Positions 58,099 to 64,000 of a DNA stretch of 64,000 nt are shown here, piece after piece. Each line of letters begins with the position of its first letter. The stretch's first letter is position 1. The position numbers and the translations under genes were made by a program. This DNA is from Puccinellia tenuiflora. Taxonomy: Eukaryota; Streptophyta; Magnoliopsida; Poales; Poaceae. Under the pieces are notes generated by a model. The model was not told the origin of the DNA. It ran no database searches and was given only the letters and a program-made list of their open reading frames with translations. The stretch covers positions 487,240 through 551,239 of the forward strand of contig QRDG01000626.1 in NCBI GenBank assembly GCA_012064385.1. Direction: 5' to 3'.

Positions 58099-60345
58099 CC
58101 CCAACCAAGTTGGGTCCTAAGAGGTTAGTCACAATAGGCTTGGTAACCCAAATGGTTCTTTTCTTGACACCACTTTGAGTTCCTACATATTTGGCAAACA
58201 CATTGCCAACTCTATCCTTTCTAAGTGAATACGCATCATCAATTAAGATGGGGTTGGATAGGTTACCGATAGTGCATGAAGAAGCAAAGTGACCTTTGCC
58301 ACGGCAAAGGTAGCAACATCGACTCTTTTCTTTCTTCTTAATAGGCTCCTCAACTTGAGGAGCATTGACTTGAGTCTTCTTAGGAGGTGGCCGTTGTTCA
58401 ACTCGTGGTTGAGCATGAGATTAAACAAGAGGCCGCTTCCCTAGTTGCTTCTCACTAAGAGGCTTCTTCTTCTTCATTGGGCAATCCCGAACATGGTGCC
58501 CTTCTAGCTTGCACTTGAAGCAAATGATCTTGGCGGATTCTTGACTTGTACTTGGACCTTCTTCTTAACAATCTTGGACTTGTTCTTGTTGTTGGAGTTG
58601 AATCCAAGTCCACGCTTGTCATTGGGGGATTGTTGCACACTCAACATGTTGTCAAGTGCACTCTTCCCTTCATGACGCTTTTCCAAGCCTTTCTTCATAG
58701 AAGTGGCTTGGGCCTTGAGCTCTCCTCTTTTCTCTACATGGTTAGTGACAACACAAGTACTAGAGGAGGTAGATGCATCATTGTTAGAGTAACAAGGCAA
58801 AGCAAGTAATTCATCACAAGAGGTACCAACATTGTGAGTGGATGAACTACTAGGACTAGCACATGGCAATATAGCATTTTTAGATAAAGTTATGCCATTG
58901 TACACATGAGGCTCACTAGATGTTACCTTTGTAGTGATGGCCTCAAGGGCTAACCTTAGCTTAGTACGGGAAGATAGAAGATCCTCATTAGATATAGAAA
59001 GCTTTTCATGAATTTCTTCCAATTTCCCATACTTGCTAATTAGCAACTCAAGTTGAGCCTTTATCTCAACATTCTCCATCAATATAGATGCTTCACAAGA
59101 AATGGAGTTAGTAGCACAAGCATAATTAACATTAATAATGGAAGAAGAAAACTTGGCAAGCTCTTCCTTAAAGCTAGCATTTTCCTTTTTCGTGACTTTA
59201 TATTTAGCAATTACATGGTCACGTTCTTTAATGAGTTTAGCAATTATTTCATTGTGAGACTCCTCAATAGATTCGAGTTTCTCCTCAAGAGAAACCCGAG
59301 TATCATGCTCTTCCTCAAGGGCATACTCAAAAGATGCGTTTTCATCCGCATCCTCTCTTTCAATCCTTCCTTTTTCTACAAGGCTTGCTTCCAAAGCCTT
59401 AATAGTAAGCCCACGCTCAATCAGGGTTTCCATAATTTCAAAGAGGATAGCATGAGCATTTTTATTTTTAGGAAGGGCATTAAGAACCAATAGACCTTTC
59501 TTATGAACGGATTCATCATCATCATCCTCATCATCTTCTTCATCATTATTATCATTATCATTATCATCACTACTAGAAGATTTAGCCATAAGGCAAAAGA
59601 TGGTTGATGAAGAAGAACAATTAATTTTTGATTTACTCAAGTTCACATCTTGTTCCATAGCTAATTTGGTTTCCTCTACATTATTATTCATACAAGAGTT
59701 AGAGGTAACACAAGCATTTTTATCATGGCAACAAGATAAAGCAAGCATATCATCAAGAGATTTATCCAAGCAATTTTTGGATGATATGTAAGGACTATTA
59801 ACACTAGCATGTTTGACATTTATAATGCTATGTGTGTTTAGGCCCAAAGATGAGGCATTTCAACAAGATAGAGATAAAAGATCATCAACAATGAGCTTAC
59901 TATCATTATTGCACAACCTATCACTACTCACCATCACATTAGTTTGTGGCTTACCACATTTTGGTGAAGTAGACGAAGTTGAGAACTCATTACGCCCGAA
60001 GGTGGACGGAGAACAATCATCCTCAATAGTCATGGACTTTCCGTATTTATCTTGAAGCTTTGTCCACAATTCATGAGCGTTTTGGAGAGGCATGATTGAC
60101 TCAAAATCTACAACACTCAAAAATTTGCAAAACTCATTAGAAGCTAGAGCATCTAGATATAAGTTTTTCTCATCTTCTAAAGTAATACTTTCATAATCCT
60201 TTGGAGGAGAAAAACCTATATCTAAGATACGCTCAATATTGGGGTCCCAGACCCGTAAGTGACTAAGTATATGAGTTTTCCCCACATTAAAATTTGTGCC
60301 ATCGAATATAAAAGTGGGATCGTGCACTAATTCTCTAAACGACAT
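58099..60345 (-). pseudogene. gag: SIRE-like gag, copy 2 (nearly full length)
   Basis: It starts at the ATG 60345 (MSFRELVHDPTFIFDGTNF), about 40 bases inside the primer site. An N-terminal copia gag domain (LWTKLQDKYGK) is followed by a stop (TGA 59857-59859), an Asp/Glu-rich tract near 59510-59580, a coiled-coil part and two CCHC knuckles. Three lesions are visible: the TGA, a one-base deletion near 58535 before the first knuckle, and a TAA at 58421-58423. The Angela-like LTR cuts it at NLVG, six codons before the stop position seen in copy 1. Confidence 0.88.
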
Positions 60346-60382
60346 CTTTACTCTCTATGCGGTAAAGCCCAAAAAGAGATCC

Positions 60383-60398
60383 GAGGCTCTGATACCAA
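60383..60398 (-). promoter_or_regulatory. primer binding site of the SIRE-like element
   Basis: On the minus strand TTGGTATCAGAGCCTC follows the LTR end, the initiator-Met type site. Confidence 0.88.
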
Positions 60399-61378
60399 TC
60401 GAAAGAACAAACGATGTTGCCTAGAGGGGGGTGAATAGGTGATTAAAACTTTTCTAGTTTAAGGCTTGATAATTGCGGAATAAAACTAGGTGTTTAAATT
60501 AACAAGCCAAAAACCTAATATACTAGGTTCACCTATGTGCACCAACAACTTATGCTAAGCAATATAACAACAAGGTGATTGCAATATATATGACATCAAG
60601 CACAAAGGCTATCACAATGAAAATTGCATAAGTAAAGCACCCGGGTATAGAAATAACCGAGGCACGCGGAGACGAGGATGTATTCCCGAGTTCCTCCTTG
60701 TTAAGGGAGTACGTCTTGTTGGAGGGGTGTGAGGTCGTCACAAGAGGCCTACTCAAGATGCCACAAAAGGCCTCACCCTATTCTCTGATGAACTTCACCC
60801 CAAGGGTTAGGTTCACCTTCCACTATCGGAATCCGTCAAGCCGGAATCCGGAGCCTTTACAACAATCTTGGGGCACACACCCACAATTCAATCGGGGGCT
60901 CCCAAACCTTGCCCGAAGCTTCACAACTCGAAGGCTTCGCGGCACACCAAGCCGTCTAGGGTACACAATGCACCCAAGAGGCACAAGATCTTGGGAACAG
61001 AATGCACCCAAGAGTAACAAGCTTCTCGAACTTCAATCCCACGAATCTTCGTGGAGAGCACAACCCGATGCAACTAATGCAAAAGGCAAGACCACACAAG
61101 GTGGTCAAGTACTTCACTCCCAAATCCAACCAAAACAACTAATGCTATGGAGGGATTTAAGAGGAAGAACAAAGAGGAGAAACACCAAGAATTCCAAAAT
61201 CAAGATCTACTAGGTTCCTCTTACTTAGAGGAGGAATGGTAGATCTAGATCTCCTCTCTTGTTTCTCTAAAAATGAGCAAGAATCATTGGAGGGAAGAGT
61301 AGGAATCAAGCTCTCAAATTTGCAACAATGGAGGAGAGAGAGAAAAATGGCTTAGCTGGAAAAAATGGGGAAGAAGAC

Positions 61379-61388
61379 CCTTTTATAG
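61379..61388 (-). promoter_or_regulatory. TATA box of the right SIRE-like LTR
   Basis: On the minus strand CTATAAAAGG. The GCCGGC cluster begins about 60 bases upstream. Confidence 0.65.
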
Positions 61389-61448
61389 GGGGCCACAAAA
61401 AGTGGCCGTTGGGGGCAAAAAGTGCCCAACCCGACACCACGGCCTGGG

Positions 61449-61665
61449 GCCGGCCTGCACGCCGGCCGGGAATCATTCCCGCGATAGAAGCCTGCAAAAG
61501 ACGCAGAGATGCCGGCCTTCCCCCTGTTCTGGGCCGGCCTAGGCGCTAGGTGGGCCGGGCAGATGGCCGAAGCAGCCGGCCTGGGCCGGCCACGCGCGCG
61601 AGGTGGGCCGGCTGGCCACCCGAGCCTCCCGGCCTGAGGCCGGCCTCGAGCCCGGCCAGGCCGGC
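61449..61665. repeat. cluster of about nine GCCGGC palindromes
   Basis: GCCGGC, mostly within GGCCGGCC, recurs near 61449, 61461, 61511, 61532, 61575, 61585, 61607, 61639 and 61660. It occupies the same LTR position as the CCGGAA.TTCCGG cluster at 6328-6485 and the CCGGAGACTCCGG cluster at 43940-44309. Confidence 0.85.
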
Positions 61666-62684
61666 TGGTCTACCGATTCTTTCTTTTTTTTCTTTTCCTT
61701 TACTTTTTTCTATCTAAAAATGTTCCGAGAGGGAAACGCAATAACTTTCACCCACGAACTCCGTTTTCGATAATCTTGGACTCGTTGGAATCTTCACAAT
61801 GAGCACTACAAGATTATGCAGAGAAACATCATAGTGCAACAAGATATTATAAAAACAAATGGAGAAAGGTTAAACCTCTCTCTCGCAAACCAGAAATGCT
61901 ATATCTTTTGCAAATGAAGTCCGAATGACGTGAAACCAATTTTGTTGAAAAGAGGACGACAAATGCTACCCTTGGAAATGTAGCAAACAAGCAATGGAGA
62001 TTTTGCAAAGAGATGGTAGAGAGAAACCTTCCGCACGGATAACCGGCAAAATCTCCAATACCGAAAACGCAATAGAAGACGCATATGAAAACCGTTTTCG
62101 GTGAACTTAGCCTTGTCATGATAAGAACGACAAGCACCAAGAACACACCATGATAAGAGCCAAATAAGAACCAAAAAATATGATTGCAAGGATGCAAAGG
62201 TTTGAGCTCTCCACAAACGGTACGATCAAGATACCCGGTCGAGAGCCCCTCTTGATAGTATGGCTATCTATCCTATAACCCGGTCTCTCAACTAACATCA
62301 TGAGACTGGTAAAATGGAAAGCCTATCAAGATCATACCTTTGCCTTGCGCATAATCCACTTGAGGTCGATGAAGACGATCGTCATCTCCTCAAGACGAAC
62401 CACCTTTCTTGATTGCGCTTCACTTGGTGAAGACTCACATGTTGCTTCCCCATACACCAATATGGGAGAAGCACTCTTCGGCATATCTTCGCTTGGACTT
62501 GAGTGTTGATCGACTCGCACTTAGCCTTGATCAACAAATACTCTTCTTCCCTTGCCTTGACTCCAACATATGGAGATCAAGCACTGCAAATGGACACACC
62601 TACAAGTAGCTCAATACAAACATTAGTCTATAGAGATTGTCATTAATTACCAAAACCACACATGGGGGCAACCATGCACTTTCA

Positions 62685-64000
62685 AATGGTTCGTCTAAGT
62701 ACGCAAGATTGTTGATGTCCACTGTTATCATTTCGTACTGCTCGTCTACCTTTAACCCGCCTGCTGTCAGCTTGACCCATTTGCACAGAAACACGGGGAC
62801 CTTAAAAGTAGGTCCATAGTCAAGTTCTCATATCTCCTCTATGTAACCATAATATGTGTCCTTTGACTCATTGTTGTTTGTTGCATCAAAGCGGACACCA
62901 CTGTTTTGGTTGGTGCTTTTTTTATCTTGGGCGATCGTGTAAAATGTATTCCCATTTATCTCGTACCCTTGGAAAGTCCATATAGTCGATGATGGTGACC
63001 TGGACACCAAGTGCAGCTGATCTTCAACAGTGTTATTATTGTTGTGATATGTTTACAACCAACCGCCAAAAGTATCCATGTGTTCATGTCTAATCCAGGA
63101 GTCAGGCTTCCCCGGGTTGTTGGAGCATACAATATTCTTGTGTTTCTCGATATACGGAGCCGCCTAGGTGGAATTTTGTAGAACTGTGTAGTGTACTTGA
63201 GTGAAAGAATGCCCGTCCCTACATATTATTTCCTAGAGTGCCTTTTCCACTCAGTCTCCCCTCATGCCGCGATTCAGGAAGACCAATCGACTTAATGTCA
63301 GGAATAAAGTCAACACAAAACTCAATGACCTCCTCTGTTCCATAGCCTTTGGAGATGCTTTCTTCTGGCCTAGCACGGTTATAAACATATTTCTTCAAGA
63401 CTCTCATGAACCTCTCAAAGGGGAACATATTGTGTAGAAATACAGGACCCAGAATGGTAATCTCTTCGACTAGGTGTACTAGCAGATGCGTCATAATATT
63501 GAGAAGGATGGTGGGAACACCAACTCAAAACTAACGAGACATGTAACCACATCCTTCTGTAACCTTGGTAGAATTTGTGGATTGATTACCTTCTGAGAAA
63601 TTTCATTGAGGAATGCACATAGCTTCACAATGGGTAGTCAAACATTTTCTGGTAGAATCCCCCGCAAGGCAACCGAAAGCAATTGAGTCATAAGCACGTG
63701 GCAGTCATGAGACTTTAGGTCCTAAAATTTTTTCTCTGCCATATTTATTATTCCCTTTATATTCGACGAGAAGCTAGACGAGACCTTCATACTGCTCAGG
63801 ACTTCAAAAAATATTTCCTTCTCTTCTTTGGTAAGAGCGTAGCTGGTAGGACTTAGACGTCCTTTATCCGTCTTCATTGGATGAAGGTCGTCTGGGTCTT
63901 TCATACATTGCTAGTCATGCCGTGCTTCCGGCGTATCTTTTGTTGTCCCATGCACGCCCAAGAAGCCTCGCAGGTTCACGCAAAGATTCTTCATCACGTG
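62685..64000 (-). pseudogene. CACTA (En/Spm) TNP2-type transposase, C-terminal half, broken
   Basis: Minus strand, running in from beyond the window end. In order: MKDPDDLHPMKTDKGR (63904), then KEEKEIFFEVLSSMKVSSSF. A DUF4218-like block follows at 63494-63219 (ILGPVFLHNMFPFERFMRVL, EFCVDFIPD), then a DUF4216-like block (YEINGNTFYTIAQDKKSTNQ, RFDATNN, KDTYYGYIEEI). Stops at about 63722, 63908 and within 63500-63720, and several frame changes, show it is dead. The SIRE-like LTR cuts it within the DUF4216 part (after NNLAYLDEPF). The enzyme would cut CACTA termini; there is no sign of its partner gene. Confidence 0.85.

Larger units (their letters stand above)
42863..62684 (-). mobile_element. 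SIRE/Maximus-like copia composite, interrupted by an Angela-like element
   Basis: Minus-strand order: LTR 62684-60400, primer site, gag (60345-58099), Angela-like insert (58098-50221), a second gag part (50220-48595), 3.4 kb of noncoding sequence, polypurine tract, LTR 45223-42863. No protease, integrase, RT or RNase H is present. The flanking five bases differ (CCAGT left, AATGG right), and the two gag copies are clearly diverged. So the two halves most likely come from two different insertions joined by recombination or deletion. Confidence 0.85.
60400..62684 (-). repeat. SIRE-like 5' LTR (right)
   Basis: 2285 bp, minus-strand TGAAAGTGCATGG...GTTCTTTCG; the final base is G where the other copies have A. 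The G run near its end has 6 Gs against 11 and 14 in the other full LTRs. TATA-like CTATAAAAGG lies at 61379-61388. Confidence 0.9.

Noticed and set aside
42249..62689. Same pentamer AATGG after the family C LTR end (42249) and after the right SIRE-like LTR (62685), as a possible shared target site
   Set aside because: The two LTRs belong to unrelated elements and the next bases differ (CGAAAA against TTCGTC). A 5-base match is likely chance.
1..64000. CRISPR-like or phage-like arrays, host genes, tRNA or rRNA genes
   Set aside because: No regularly spaced repeats with unique spacers, no tRNA cloverleaf (only primer-site complements), and every long frame belongs to a mobile element or to GC-rich LTR sequence.

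Overview
This window is a piece of a large plant genome made almost wholly of nested transposable elements. I see no host gene, tRNA, rRNA or CRISPR array. The families point to a grass of the subfamily Pooideae (wheat, rye, barley, oat and ryegrass relatives): Athila-lineage Ty3/gypsy elements with a tRNA-Asp-type primer site, SIRE/Maximus-like and Angela/BARE-like Ty1/copia elements, CACTA fragments, a Helitron, and a gypsy-type element with 4-kb LTRs and almost no coding capacity. The lineage names rest on remembered family features and no database search was run. Genus cannot be decided from sequence alone.

Layout, left to right. 1-3468: 3' part of an Athila-like element (family A, + strand): internal end, LTR, then a primer site again. 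3469-3765: truncated + strand SIRE-like LTR. 3766-8409: 3' noncoding part and LTR start of a second Athila-like family (B), containing a perfect solo SIRE-like LTR (5263-7640, target duplication ACATG). 8410-11418: 3' LTR and adjoining internal part of a minus-strand Angela-like element. 11419-11810: CACTA transposase fragment. 11811-11889 and 20273-21009: 3' end of an Athila-like element of family C, split by a complete minus-strand family A element (11890-20272, target duplication CTTGT). That insert carries a Helitron (14675-15973), a CACTA end (12522-12771) and one unusual ORF (17825-18595). 21010-30040: coding copy of family C (gag, protease, RT, RNase H, integrase, plus an extra coiled-coil ORF), heavily mutated.

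30041-42051: a large-LTR element (LTRs 30041-34019 and 36688-40679) followed by a second, truncated internal region. It sits inside the 3' LTR of the family C element, whose last 180 bp reappear at 42069-42248. 42249-42862: unrecognised sequence with a small minus-strand ORF. 42863-62684: a minus-strand SIRE-like composite with two diverged gag copies and a nearly complete minus-strand Angela-like element (50221-58098) between them. 62685-64000: minus-strand CACTA TNP2-type transposase, broken, running off the window.

No element here looks able to move on its own: the only pol (family C) has at least nine disabling lesions, and the other elements carry gag only or no coding region. The main interest is in structure. 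Three families show LTRs flanked on both sides by internal sequence. The SIRE-like LTRs carry clusters of CCGG-centred palindromes just upstream of the TATA box, each copy with a different palindrome. The family C element has an LTR-like segment ahead of its extra ORF. Deletion and recombination scars can be read base by base.
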